25,931 bases of DNA from Oscillospiraceae bacterium (GCA_021771675.1 JAETOP010000050.1:1-25931); one strand, 5' to 3'. Shown: positions 17,201-23,315, counted from the stretch's first letter. Made by a program: numbers and translations. Notes: generated by a model from the letters alone, not told the origin.

Positions 17201-17615
17201 CCAGCATCCATACGTCCCGGTAGATGCCCGCACCGGAGTACCAGCGGGAGTTGGGATGCCGCAGCAGGCAGCGAACCAGCACCTCATTCTCCCCGTCCTT
17301 CAGCCACTCCGTCACATCCGCCTGAAAGGAGGTATAGCCGTACTTCCACTGGGCTGCCTGCTTTCCGTTGACGAATATTGCCGCATCCATATAGACGCCC
17401 TCAAAGTACAGGCAGCAGCGCCGGCCCGGCTTCCAGGAAAAGCGCTTCCGGTACCAGAGCGTGCCGTCCTGATACAAATCCTGTACATGCCAAATCTGCC
17501 AATCATGGGGCAGCGTCACATTCTGCCAAGACAGCTTGCCCTCTGGGAGCAGCTCTGCGCAATCCGGGTCGGCATAAAACGCCCAGCCGTCGTTCCATAG
17601 TGTTCGTGTTCTCAA
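14274..17615 (-). CDS. Glycoside hydrolase family 2 enzyme (beta-galactosidase-like) with extra C-terminal modules
   Basis: An 1113-aa retaining exo-glycosidase. Order: GH2 sugar-binding jelly roll (about 1-145), Ig-like domain (150-245), TIM barrel (255-550) with RTSHNPP (299-305), acid/base E370 in SVGNE and nucleophile E449 in YGSE, then a DUF4982-like domain (about 560-625), a GH2 C-terminal domain (640-750), a BIG2-like Ig fold (770-855) and a terminal beta-sandwich (860-1113) that may bind carbohydrate. The start is TTG 17615 with GGGAG 7 bases upstream; no in-frame ATG is near. No signal peptide is seen, so it is probably cytoplasmic despite the added modules. GH2 covers beta-galactosidase, glucuronidase, xylosidase and others; beta-galactosidase is the nearest look, but specificity is unproven. 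It converges on the transporter operon. Confidence 0.9.
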   Translation of the reverse strand: MRTRTLWNDGWAFYADPDCAELLPEGKLSWQNVTLPHDWQIWHVQDLYQDGTLWYRKRFSWKPGRRCCLYFEGVYMDAAIFVNGKQAAQWKYGYTSFQADVTEWLKDGENEVLVRCLLRHPNSRWYSGAGIYRDVWMLEYEDAHLVTDGLYVSPQELRPGRWEVALSAETENTLDSDELVYTLMDSEGKIQARIHAAPRGESKMEVANPQLWSTETPTCYRLRAALLRDGRELDCLETACGFRTVELLPKEGLLLNHKRVVLHGVCLHHDLGCLGAAFSLPAARRQLEIMKEMGVNALRTSHNPPAPGVMELADELGILVVSEAFDCWKRGKTTYDYARFFPEWYKKDVASWVRRDRNHPSLLFWSVGNEIYDTHMGEEGLETMKALLAEVALHDPRKNGLTTLGSNYMAWENTQKCAPYLDAVGYNYGESLYDAHHAAHPDWMIYGSETASVVQSRGIYHFPMSQALLVDDDFQCSSLGNSRTSWGAKSHQACLASEEAYPYHLGQFLWSGIDYIGEPTPYHTKNSYFGVVDTAGLPKDAFYLYQAGWHRWQDRKVLHLLPYWDFNPGQLIDVVIISNLPQVELVVNGVSQGKKQLAGGSDVQASWQVPYAPGAIQALGYDDTGALVAQETETSFGDSAALCIHADRKKIAGDGRELVFCTITARDAQGNQVKNARDQVHVTVTAPLKLVGLDNGDSTDMGEYKCDCRRLFSGMLLAVVSAEGGPGVGEIRVSAPGLEGDCCRITVTAEPPLPILPEVSQQRPDPITPVRKVELTASRTSLTREEPTVVVKAKILPAGAAGELRWRITDDRGISVSNVLLEPLEDGVKLTGVGDGRVRIRCQCGLVLSDLEMEVHGLGSLYLDPYGYVSAALYTDSQGEISNGNERGIATPRTERSWVAFRQMDFGPVGGDTLTMDVFEMSGVPTPIRFWKGIPDAPGSKMIGERIYDKPTTWNTYKPETFRLDEPLTGQDIFALELNCKVHIKGFAFQRRSRAWDQICARGYDNLYGDRFTLGESSVEGIGNNVSLVFREMDFGDRGCTGIAIRGRSRLENNTIHLRFEGSDGQTRQVVEFPGSEDWTEVSFALEPVYGKQDVTFLFLPGCDFDFMDFRFF

Positions 17616-17651
17616 TCCTGATCTCCCTTTCGTTGAAGGTATTCTTGGAGT

Positions 17652-17680
17652 ATTCTATTCTCTTTTCAGGAAAGAAGCAA
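17652..17680 (-). promoter_or_regulatory. Probable promoter of the GH2 gene
   Basis: On the minus strand TTGCTT (17675-17680) and TAGAAT (17652-17657) are separated by 17 bp, about 37 bases upstream of the TTG start. Confidence 0.6.
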
Positions 17681-17713
17681 CCGAAAAATTGCGCTTCTAT
17701 GCCCACTTGTTGC

Positions 17714-17730
17714 GCCAGGCAGGGCCTGGC
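17714..17730. promoter_or_regulatory. Candidate operator palindrome upstream of GH2
   Basis: GCCAGGC-agg-GCCTGGC has two perfect 7-base arms about 35 bp upstream of the GH2 -35 box. The place and symmetry fit a regulator binding site; the protein is unknown. The rest of 17616-17875 shows no gene. Confidence 0.4.
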
Positions 17731-17875
17731 TCCAATTCGCACGGGGCAGAGGTATTTGACCACTATCCATCCGTAATGCTTTTACAACGGCCCTTCGCCC
17801 GGCCCTTTTACCCATAGGGGATTAGCCTCCCGCAAAGTAACGGACACCGGACGGGCGGCATAATATGCCATCCCC

Positions 17876-17909
17876 CAAAAGCAAAGCCAACCAAGTTTCC
17901 TTGGTTGGC
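17876..17909 (-). terminator. Rho-independent terminator of the polysaccharide operon
   Basis: On the minus strand a 10-bp perfect stem GCCAACCAAG with CTTGGTTGGC carries a GAAA loop and is followed by TTTGCTTTTG. It begins 6 bases after the kinase stop codon. Confidence 0.88.
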
Positions 17910-17915
17910 ACGGGG

Positions 17916-18620
17916 TTATTTCTTGTCTTCTTTTCGGTACTCGTAATTATAGTTATACTTATACTTGTAATTATAATAGCTGCGGCCATGGGGCTTGTCC
18001 ACCTTATTCAGAATCACACCCAGCACCGGGCAGCCGCCATCCTTCAGCTGCTGCACCACGCCCTGCACCACGCGGCGGGAGATCCGACCGGCCTCCACCA
18101 CCACAGCAGCGCCGTCGCACTTATTTGCCAGGGCGGCGGCATCAACGACCGTACCCAGGGGGGCGGCATCCACCAGCACATAGTCAAACTGATTTCTGGC
18201 CCAGTCCAGCAGGGCGGATACCCGCTTGCTGGCCAAGAGCTCTGCCGGATTGGGGGGCACAGGCCCTGCAAAAATCACATAAATCACCGGATTGTCGGTA
18301 ACGCAAAGCACATCCTCCAGATTAGCCATGCCGGACAGGTAGTGAGAAAAGCCCAGCTTCACCGTCTCCCGGTTTACCACCTGGTGCTTCAGCATGGATC
18401 GGCGAAGGTCGGTATCCAGCAGCAGCACCCGCTTGCCCATCTGGGCCATGGATTTTGCCAGCTCCAGGGTAATGGTACTTTTACCCTCCGAGGCAACGGA
18501 ACTGGTAAACAGGATTACTTTTTTGTCATCGCCGCAAAATTGAATGTTGGCGCGGAGATATTTGATTTCCTCGTTAATCTGGTAGGGCAGCTCATGGGGC
18601 TTCAGTGTGATTTTCTGCAT
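17916..18620 (-). CDS. CpsD/CapB-like bacterial tyrosine kinase
   Basis: A 234-aa cytoplasmic BY-kinase that phosphorylates tyrosines in its own tail and thereby tunes capsule or exopolysaccharide export with its membrane partner, the Wzz/CpsC-like protein encoded upstream. Motifs: Walker A SSVASEGKST (40-49), Walker A' VLLLDTDLRR (65-74), and Walker B FDYVLVDAAP (145-154), where AAP replaces the usual TPP. The segment AGPVPPNPAELLAS (118-131) is typical. The C-terminus has eight tyrosines in residues 215-228, nearly alternating with Asn, Lys or Glu, encoded by an AT-rich near-repetitive tract. The ATG at 18620 follows GAGGAG and lies 4 bases beyond the phosphatase stop codon, so the two are coupled. 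Confidence 0.93.
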   Translation of the reverse strand: MQKITLKPHELPYQINEEIKYLRANIQFCGDDKKVILFTSSVASEGKSTITLELAKSMAQMGKRVLLLDTDLRRSMLKHQVVNRETVKLGFSHYLSGMANLEDVLCVTDNPVIYVIFAGPVPPNPAELLASKRVSALLDWARNQFDYVLVDAAPLGTVVDAAALANKCDGAAVVVEAGRISRRVVQGVVQQLKDGGCPVLGVILNKVDKPHGRSYYNYKYKYNYNYEYRKEDKK

Positions 18621-18624
18621 CGGA

Positions 18625-19347
18625 CTACTCCTCTTCCATTATATTTAATATGGCTAACGGGTTTTCATACATCAGCCGATGGGTGCCAGCCCGTCCAATT
18701 TTCTTTTCAAGATAGTCGGCGCATTTGCGCAAATTGGGAATGCGGTTCTCTGTATCGTGGGTATCCGACGCAACCACATGGATGCAGCCGGTTTTCAGCA
18801 GCCGCTCGCACAAGTGCTTCGTTTTTCTGCCCTCCCGGCCGATGATGCTGTCCGCATTCATTTGCAGCATAACGCCCATCTCCACCAGGGGCCCACCGCA
18901 GTCCGGATCATCCTGGAACGCCCTGTAGCGCTCTATATGGGCAAACAGGGGGACATATCCCTCGCTCAGGATTTCCTCTGCCGCAGTGTGAAGGGTCCGA
19001 TAATCGCTGCTGTAGCTGAACTCCGTGAGCAGAATATCTCCGCCCATGGGAATCACTTTCTTCTCCCTCAGAATCTCCCGAAATTGGTTGTCATAGTAAT
19101 ATTCCCGACTCAGGTGCAGTTTGATAGGGATATTCTGCTCCCGGGCCGCATCCTGAAGCTGAAAAAATTTTTCTAAAATCTTTTCATCGGAGCTTTCAAA
19201 CATCTTGTGGCGCAGGTGGGGAGTGAGGCAAATTTCCGTCACGCCCTGCTGCGCCTCCATCCGAAGAAGGGCCAGCGCCTCTTCCAAATTGACCGCTCCA
19301 TCGTCCACATAGGGTAAAATATGGCAGTGTATATCAATTATTCTCAT
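18625..19347 (-). CDS. CpsB/CapC-like PHP-family tyrosine-protein phosphatase
   Basis: A 240-aa manganese-type phosphatase that reverses phosphorylation of the adjacent BY-kinase. The PHP-fold metal ligands are all visible: D5-I-H7-C-H9, DDG at 15-17, H44 in LTPH, E82 in SREYY, E109 in LTEF, H137 in FAHIERY, and D195/H197 in ASDTHD. Its length matches the family norm. It starts 93 bases after the secreted repeat protein stop, with a GC-rich hairpin between them, and precedes the kinase by 4 bases. The start has only a weak GAGAG ribosome binding site. Confidence 0.93.
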   Translation of the reverse strand: MRIIDIHCHILPYVDDGAVNLEEALALLRMEAQQGVTEICLTPHLRHKMFESSDEKILEKFFQLQDAAREQNIPIKLHLSREYYYDNQFREILREKKVIPMGGDILLTEFSYSSDYRTLHTAAEEILSEGYVPLFAHIERYRAFQDDPDCGGPLVEMGVMLQMNADSIIGREGRKTKHLCERLLKTGCIHVVASDTHDTENRIPNLRKCADYLEKKIGRAGTHRLMYENPLAILNIMEEE

Positions 19348-19372
19348 TTCATCTCTCTGCTTCCCTCAGATA

Positions 19373-19397
19373 CCGCCCCGGAGAAAGTCCGGGGCGG
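19373..19397 (-). other. GC-rich hairpin between secreted-protein and phosphatase genes
   Basis: CCGCCCCGGA and TCCGGGGCGG form a 10-bp perfect stem with a 5-base loop. No T-run follows on the minus strand, so it should not terminate fully. It may stabilise the upstream mRNA or attenuate the phosphatase and kinase genes, giving more secreted protein than kinase. Confidence 0.55.
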
Positions 19398-19440
19398 CAT
19401 CCTTTTGGGAGCAAATTACTCCTTGCGGTTAATGGAAGCA

Positions 19441-19950
19441 TTAGTCGACAAGCACAGCAATTGCATAGGTACCGGCGGCCTCAAATTCGACTTCCCACTC
19501 GCCAGCCAGGCCGTTGTAGAGGAGCTTCCAGCTGTCTTCGCCTTCGTACTTGACGAACTGATAGACAACCACATCCTCAGTGCCCTCGCCGTAGAACGTC
19601 ACGGCAACAGGGAACTCCTTGGCAGTGTAATCACGCTGGGTCACAACGACCAGCTTTTCAGCGTCAGCCTCGACCTCGGCCTCAGCCAGAGCAGCAGCCA
19701 TTTCCTCGGTGGTAATAGCGTCCAGCTCGGACTCCTTGGTGTTGATGGTAAGAGAGCTGAGCAGGTCCATCTTGCTGGGGTTGAAAATGTCGGTCTTGCT
19801 GCCAGCGCCGATGGGGCTAAACACATCGGTCTTGCTGCCAGAACCAACGGGGTTGAACACATCGGTCTTGCTGCCCTCAGCAAAAGCCACAGTGCACAGC
19901 ATGGACACGGCCAGAGCCAGAACCAGAATCAGAGAAAGTGCCTTTTTCAT
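19441..19950 (-). CDS. Unrecognised small secreted protein with three 12-residue repeats
   Basis: I do not recognise this 169-aa protein. The ATG at 19950 has AAAGGAGG 8 bases upstream; an in-frame ATG 21 bases earlier lacks a site. Residues 1-24 form a clear Sec signal peptide ending AFA before EGS. Directly after it come three tandem repeats, GSKTDVFNPVGS (26-37), GSKTDVFSPIGA (38-49) and GSKTDIFNPSKM (50-61). An acidic, Ala/Glu-rich probably helical stretch follows at 75-100, then a beta-rich domain at 100-169 ending TYAIAVLVD. No cysteine remains after cleavage, and there is no sortase motif or membrane anchor, so it should be released or loosely wall-bound. It lies between the LCP and phosphatase genes of a polysaccharide operon, with the best ribosome binding site in that operon. 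A role in polymer assembly, or as a processed peptide source, is speculation. Confidence 0.8.
   Translation of the reverse strand: MKKALSLILVLALAVSMLCTVAFAEGSKTDVFNPVGSGSKTDVFSPIGAGSKTDIFNPSKMDLLSSLTINTKESELDAITTEEMAAALAEAEVEADAEKLVVVTQRDYTAKEFPVAVTFYGEGTEDVVVYQFVKYEGEDSWKLLYNGLAGEWEVEFEAAGTYAIAVLVD
19768..19875 (-). repeat. 36-bp tandem repeat inside the secreted-protein gene
   Basis: Three in-frame 36-bp units encode the 12-residue GSKTDVFNPVG-type repeats. The nucleotide copies keep nearly identical SKTD codons, which indicates recent or conserved duplication and allows copy-number change by recombination. Confidence 0.8.
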
Positions 19951-20025
19951 ATTGATTTCCTCCTTTCTCAAAGATTTATTTAGACAGGAGGAACTCCTGC
20001 TAAATACAAAACATAAGAAATGCAG

Positions 20026-21057
20026 CTATTGCTCCGGGATGTAGAACACATCCAGGATCATCTGCTTACAGGCCTCTTCATCGACGTAATACTCGTCGTG
20101 GGCCTTGCCCCGGATGGTTTCGCCGGGGACTTTCAAAATCTCATCCGAGAGGTGGTAGCTTGTAAGCTGCTTGATGGTGTCGGCATCCAGATCCGTCTCC
20201 AGATAGGGATCCAGCTTGCTTAGCAGCATGTCCACTCCAGTACTGCCCACGGTGCCCATCTGCCGGAACAGCTGCCGGATGAACCAGCCGTGGCGGGACA
20301 TGCGGACATCGTTGCTGCCAGAGACCTGAATGTCCCGGTAGCGGAGGAACCGCTCCAGCTGCTCCCCCTTCAGGGTGATGGTGGAGCCGGCGGTGTAGGT
20401 AGGATCAATATCCGTCCAATCATCCTCCAATGTCAGCTTGATACCGCCAAGCAAGTCCGAAGCGGCCAGGATGCCGTCCAGGGTCAGGGAGCAATGGTAA
20501 TTGATAGGCAGGTCATAGAGCAGGTTGGAAATCTTTTTCTTCACCAGCTGGCAACTTCTGGCGGCGCTATCGCCAAAGGAATACTGCATGGTGACCTGCA
20601 TTTTGCCGGAGAACAGGTAATTCCGGTCCCGGTCGTATACGTCAACCTTGGTCATAGTGTCCCGGGAGATGGTAATCAGCTGAACGCTTTCGTGATCCGG
20701 GTCGATGACAAACAGGAGCAGGGTATCGGAACGGCCGTTGTTGCCAATGCCGATTTTATTCTCTGCTCCGGCCCGGGTGTCTACGCCCATAAAGAGCACG
20801 GTCCGCAACCGGGTATTGTAACGCCAGGTAACACCGTCCTGCTCTATGGTGCGCCCCATGCTCTCCGGCTGCTGGGCCTGGGGCGGGACGGTTTCTTCAA
20901 TGGCCAGCTCCTGCTGAATTTGTTCCAGACTCAAAGGCTGGGTCGTGGGCTGGAGCCCTTCCACCTGCTTAATGCCGGAGGAATTGGTTCCACAGCCGGT
21001 GAGCAGCTGGGCCGCCAGCAGGGCTGCCAGCGCAGCCGCAATCTTGTTTTTTTTCAT
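20026..21057 (-). CDS. LytR-CpsA-Psr (LCP) family glycopolymer ligase, predicted lipoprotein
   Basis: A 343-aa extracytoplasmic enzyme of the family that transfers lipid-linked polysaccharide or teichoic acid to peptidoglycan. The LCP domain spans about 84-266 with GVDTR (91-95), GRSDTLLL (108-115), ITISRDT (128-134) and the distal arginine cluster with RYRD (239-242) and RMSRHGWFIRQ (252-262), which bind the pyrophosphate lipid. The N-terminus is a signal peptide with lipobox LLTGC (C22), whereas most LCP proteins use an uncleaved membrane helix; a Thr/Pro/Gln-rich linker (35-75) follows. It starts 5 bases after the stop of the chain-length gene with a weak site, so translation is probably coupled. 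It should attach the polymer controlled by this operon to the cell wall. Confidence 0.92.
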   Translation of the reverse strand: MKKNKIAAALAALLAAQLLTGCGTNSSGIKQVEGLQPTTQPLSLEQIQQELAIEETVPPQAQQPESMGRTIEQDGVTWRYNTRLRTVLFMGVDTRAGAENKIGIGNNGRSDTLLLFVIDPDHESVQLITISRDTMTKVDVYDRDRNYLFSGKMQVTMQYSFGDSAARSCQLVKKKISNLLYDLPINYHCSLTLDGILAASDLLGGIKLTLEDDWTDIDPTYTAGSTITLKGEQLERFLRYRDIQVSGSNDVRMSRHGWFIRQLFRQMGTVGSTGVDMLLSKLDPYLETDLDADTIKQLTSYHLSDEILKVPGETIRGKAHDEYYVDEEACKQMILDVFYIPEQ

Positions 21058-21062
21058 AAGGA

Positions 21063-21794
21063 TTAACCTGCCTGTTTGTTCTTCTGGGTTCGCTCTGCCA
21101 CAATTTCCGCCAAAACGTTCACGCCCAGATACTTCTTCACGTCCTCTTCACTCTTGACAGTATCGTCCATCAGGAAAGCGACGGTAAAGACAGCCGCCAG
21201 CAGGAACATCAGTCCCAAGCCGCCCAGCGCCACATTCTTTGCCAGGGAGGGGCTGATAGGATGCTCCGGCACGTAGGCACGGCTCAGGGTGGAGGGTTCA
21301 TCGGTATTCATAACGGAAGCGATCCGGGCACGGAGTTCGTCGGCAATGGTATTGCAGATATTTGCAGCCAACTGGGGGTCGGGATTGGTCACATTAATTT
21401 TCAGAATATGGGAGCCGGAGGGGTTGGTAATCTGCACGGTTTCCAGCAGTTCCTTATAATCCGTGTCCAGCCCCAGCTTGGCGATAACACTGTCCATAAC
21501 CTCCCGGGAGGTACCCACCAGCTGGAAGTCCACCGCCAGCTGACTTCCGATCTGCAGATCGGCCAGGGAGGTGATGCTGGTGGATTTGCTGGAAATATAG
21601 ATCATGGAGGAGGCCTCATACTGAGGTGTGATAAAAAGCTTGGTAAAAATTCCCGCTACCACGGCGCCAATCACCAAGGCAAGAGCCAGGGCCCAGGCCT
21701 TCCGCAGCAGTACCTGGGCAAGTTCCAGCAGGTCAATGGACTCTTCCTCGTCTGCGGACACGGTGGTAATGGGCTGAATATTTCCGACGTTCAT
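21063..21794 (-). CDS. Wzz/CpsC/YveK-like chain-length regulator
   Basis: A 243-aa membrane co-polymerase and kinase activator. One membrane helix is at about 33-55 (Ala/Leu-rich, after LLELAQVLLRKAW), an extracellular domain spans about 56-180, and a second helix at about 190-213 follows the typical proline motif VPEHPISPS. The cytoplasmic tail ends KYLGVNVLAEIVAERTQKNKQAG, split by the family VKSEEDVKKYL segment, and would contact the BY-kinase. The ATG at 21794 has AAAGGAG 11 bases upstream; an in-frame TTG at 21845 has no site. It is first in the operon. It sets polysaccharide length and couples synthesis to tyrosine phosphorylation. Confidence 0.92.
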   Translation of the reverse strand: MNVGNIQPITTVSADEEESIDLLELAQVLLRKAWALALALVIGAVVAGIFTKLFITPQYEASSMIYISSKSTSITSLADLQIGSQLAVDFQLVGTSREVMDSVIAKLGLDTDYKELLETVQITNPSGSHILKINVTNPDPQLAANICNTIADELRARIASVMNTDEPSTLSRAYVPEHPISPSLAKNVALGGLGLMFLLAAVFTVAFLMDDTVKSEEDVKKYLGVNVLAEIVAERTQKNKQAG

Positions 21795-21819
21795 ATGAGA
21801 AACAACTCCTTTGTATGAA

Positions 21820-21878
21820 CCCGCAGAAGGATTTGGGATGGCCAATACCGGCAGGATATTCAGGCCTTAGAATGCGGG
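21820..21878 (-). promoter_or_regulatory. Possible structured 5' leader of the polysaccharide operon
   Basis: In the roughly 110-base leader, CCCGCA...AAGG pairs with CCTT...TGCGGG (10 base pairs with a small interior loop), enclosing about 35 bases that contain GC-rich complementary bits. It ends just before the AAAGGAG site. It matches no riboswitch I know. Confidence 0.3.
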
Positions 21879-21909
21879 CTGTCACTTTTATCGCTCGTAC
21901 TTCACGGTA

Positions 21910-21938
21910 ATAATAGCAGACAATGTGCTAAAATGCAA
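21910..21938 (-). promoter_or_regulatory. Promoter of the polysaccharide operon
   Basis: On the minus strand TTGCAT (21933-21938) and TATTAT (21910-21915) are spaced exactly 17 bp, with TGC directly before the -10 box as an extended -10. It drives the five-gene operon 21794-17916. The 355-bp gap 21795-22149 holds only this promoter, the leader and the divergent promoter at 22071. Confidence 0.8.
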
Positions 21939-22070
21939 GCAGTTTTCCAGCAGAAAAGCGTGGGAAATTATGTATCCTTTTTGGGCTATATTCATAAAAC
22001 CATTTTATCGATTGTTTTCATCCTTCAAACATCGCCTGGATTTTCTTTTTTTGTAAATAGGCATTTTCAG

Positions 22071-22099
22071 TAGACATTTCCAGGCACATATGGTATAAT
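22071..22099 (+). promoter_or_regulatory. Promoter of the nucleotidyltransferase gene
   Basis: TAGACA (22071-22076), a 17-bp spacer and TATAAT (22094-22099) preceded by TGG as an extended -10. It lies 50 bases upstream of the start codon. Confidence 0.85.
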
Positions 22100-22149
22100 T
22101 TTTTGTATACAAATCAATCCAAGCGAAAGCACGCAGGAGGCTACTGGTC

Positions 22150-23088
22150 ATGGAAACCACACTATTGATTATGGCTGCCGGAATCGGCTCCCGGTTTGGC
22201 GGAGGGATCAAGCAGCTAGAACCCGTAGGGCTGAATGATGAAATCATTATGGATTATTCCATTCACGATGCTATTGCGGCAGGGTTTAATAAGATTATTT
22301 TTGTCATCCGGAAAGACATTGAGACAGACTTCCGCCAGCGCATCGGGGGTCGCATTCAGGCGGTCTGTAACCGGCTGGGGGTGGAGGTGGCCTATGCCTT
22401 CCAGGATTTGCAAGCCATCCCCAAAGGCTGTCATCTTCCCGAGGGGCGCTCCAAGCCCTGGGGCACCGGTCAGGCAGTTCTGGCGGCAAAGGAGCTGCTG
22501 CGGGAGCCCTTCATGGTGATCAACGCCGATGACTATTACGGAAAGAGCGCCTATCCCCTGATGCACCGTTGGCTGACCCAGGAGCACGAGGACACCGCCA
22601 TTGCCATGGTGGGCTTCTCCCTGAAAAATACCCTGTCCGAAAACGGCGGCGTCACCCGGGGCCTGTGCACGATCGCCCCATCCCACAGCCATGTGGTAGA
22701 TGTGGTGGAAACCCGGAACATCGTCAAGACCCCCCAGGGCGCCGAAGCCGACGGAGTCGCCATTGACCTGGATACCCTGGTGTCCATGAATATGTGGGGC
22801 TTCCCGGCCAAACCCGGCTGCACCCCCCATTTTGTGAAGCTTCTGGAGGAGAACTTTGCTTCCTTCTTCCGAGATGAGGTGAGCGTCAATCCCCTGAAGG
22901 CAGAATACCTGCTGCCTACCTTCATCGGCGGGATGCTCCGGCGCAGCGAATGCACGGTAAAAATGCTGCCCTCCACCGACAAGTGGTTCGGCGTCACCTA
23001 TAAGGAGGACAAGGCTGCCGTAACGGAGAGCTTTCGCCAGCTCATCGCCGCCGGTGTCTACCAAAGGGATTTGTACTCCGATCTTTAA
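22150..23088 (+). CDS. Sugar-1-phosphate nucleotidyltransferase-like protein
   Basis: A 312-aa nucleotidyltransferase of the GT-A-like Rossmann fold. The nucleotide-binding start LIMAAGIGSRFGGGIKQL (6-23) matches the family GxGxR...K motif, with K21 the likely phosphate-binding lysine. KPWGTGQA (102-109) and INADDYYG (124-131, D127 metal ligand) complete the active site. Such enzymes join an NTP to a sugar or alditol phosphate to make an activated sugar for surface glycans, though the acceptor cannot be told. AGGAGG is 9 bases upstream of ATG 22150. It is divergent from the polysaccharide operon, which suggests but does not prove a shared role. It has its own promoter. Confidence 0.85.
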   Translation: METTLLIMAAGIGSRFGGGIKQLEPVGLNDEIIMDYSIHDAIAAGFNKIIFVIRKDIETDFRQRIGGRIQAVCNRLGVEVAYAFQDLQAIPKGCHLPEGRSKPWGTGQAVLAAKELLREPFMVINADDYYGKSAYPLMHRWLTQEHEDTAIAMVGFSLKNTLSENGGVTRGLCTIAPSHSHVVDVVETRNIVKTPQGAEADGVAIDLDTLVSMNMWGFPAKPGCTPHFVKLLEENFASFFRDEVSVNPLKAEYLLPTFIGGMLRRSECTVKMLPSTDKWFGVTYKEDKAAVTESFRQLIAAGVYQRDLYSDL

Positions 23089-23117
23089 GGTTTTACAAAG
23101 CAAATTGTAACATGACA

Positions 23118-23212
23118 GTGGGTTGAATGGTGGCAGGTAACATTTTCTGAGGAAGGCCCCTCTGTGCAAGGGGGGCCTTCCTCAGAAGCCATCACACTTC
23201 ACCATTCAGCGG
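23118..23212. repeat. Short MITE-like or hairpin repeat
   Basis: A central 16-bp perfect stem (23145-23160 with 23172-23187; core GAGGAAGGCCCC) has an 11-base loop and is nested inside an outer inverted repeat, TGAATGGTG near 23124 and CACCATTCA near 23200. Its left flank resembles the left end of the 7670-8020 element (GTTGAATRGTGG, then CTGAGGAAGGC), so it is a shorter relative. It follows the nucleotidyltransferase stop by about 30 bases. A T-run is missing, so a terminator role is doubtful. Confidence 0.65.
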
Positions 23213-23278
23213 ACTGCCATATGTCATGCTTCCAACTTGCTTACTAAACCAGATAACCTAAATTTTACAAATCAAATC

Positions 23279-23315
23279 CCCGGGGCTTGTGCTCCGGGGA
23301 GAATTCGTGTATAAT
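23279..23315 (+). promoter_or_regulatory. Promoter of the acyltransferase gene with overlapping dyad
   Basis: TTGTGC (23287-23292), a 17-bp spacer and TATAAT (23310-23315). The -35 box sits in the loop of a 9-bp GC-rich dyad (CCCCGGGGC...GCTCCGGGG, one G-T pair), which could be a repressor site. Confidence 0.65.

Noticed and set aside
23145..23187. Terminator of the nucleotidyltransferase gene
   Set aside because: The stem is strong but no T-run follows, and nested outer inverted repeats shared with another locus fit a repeat element better.
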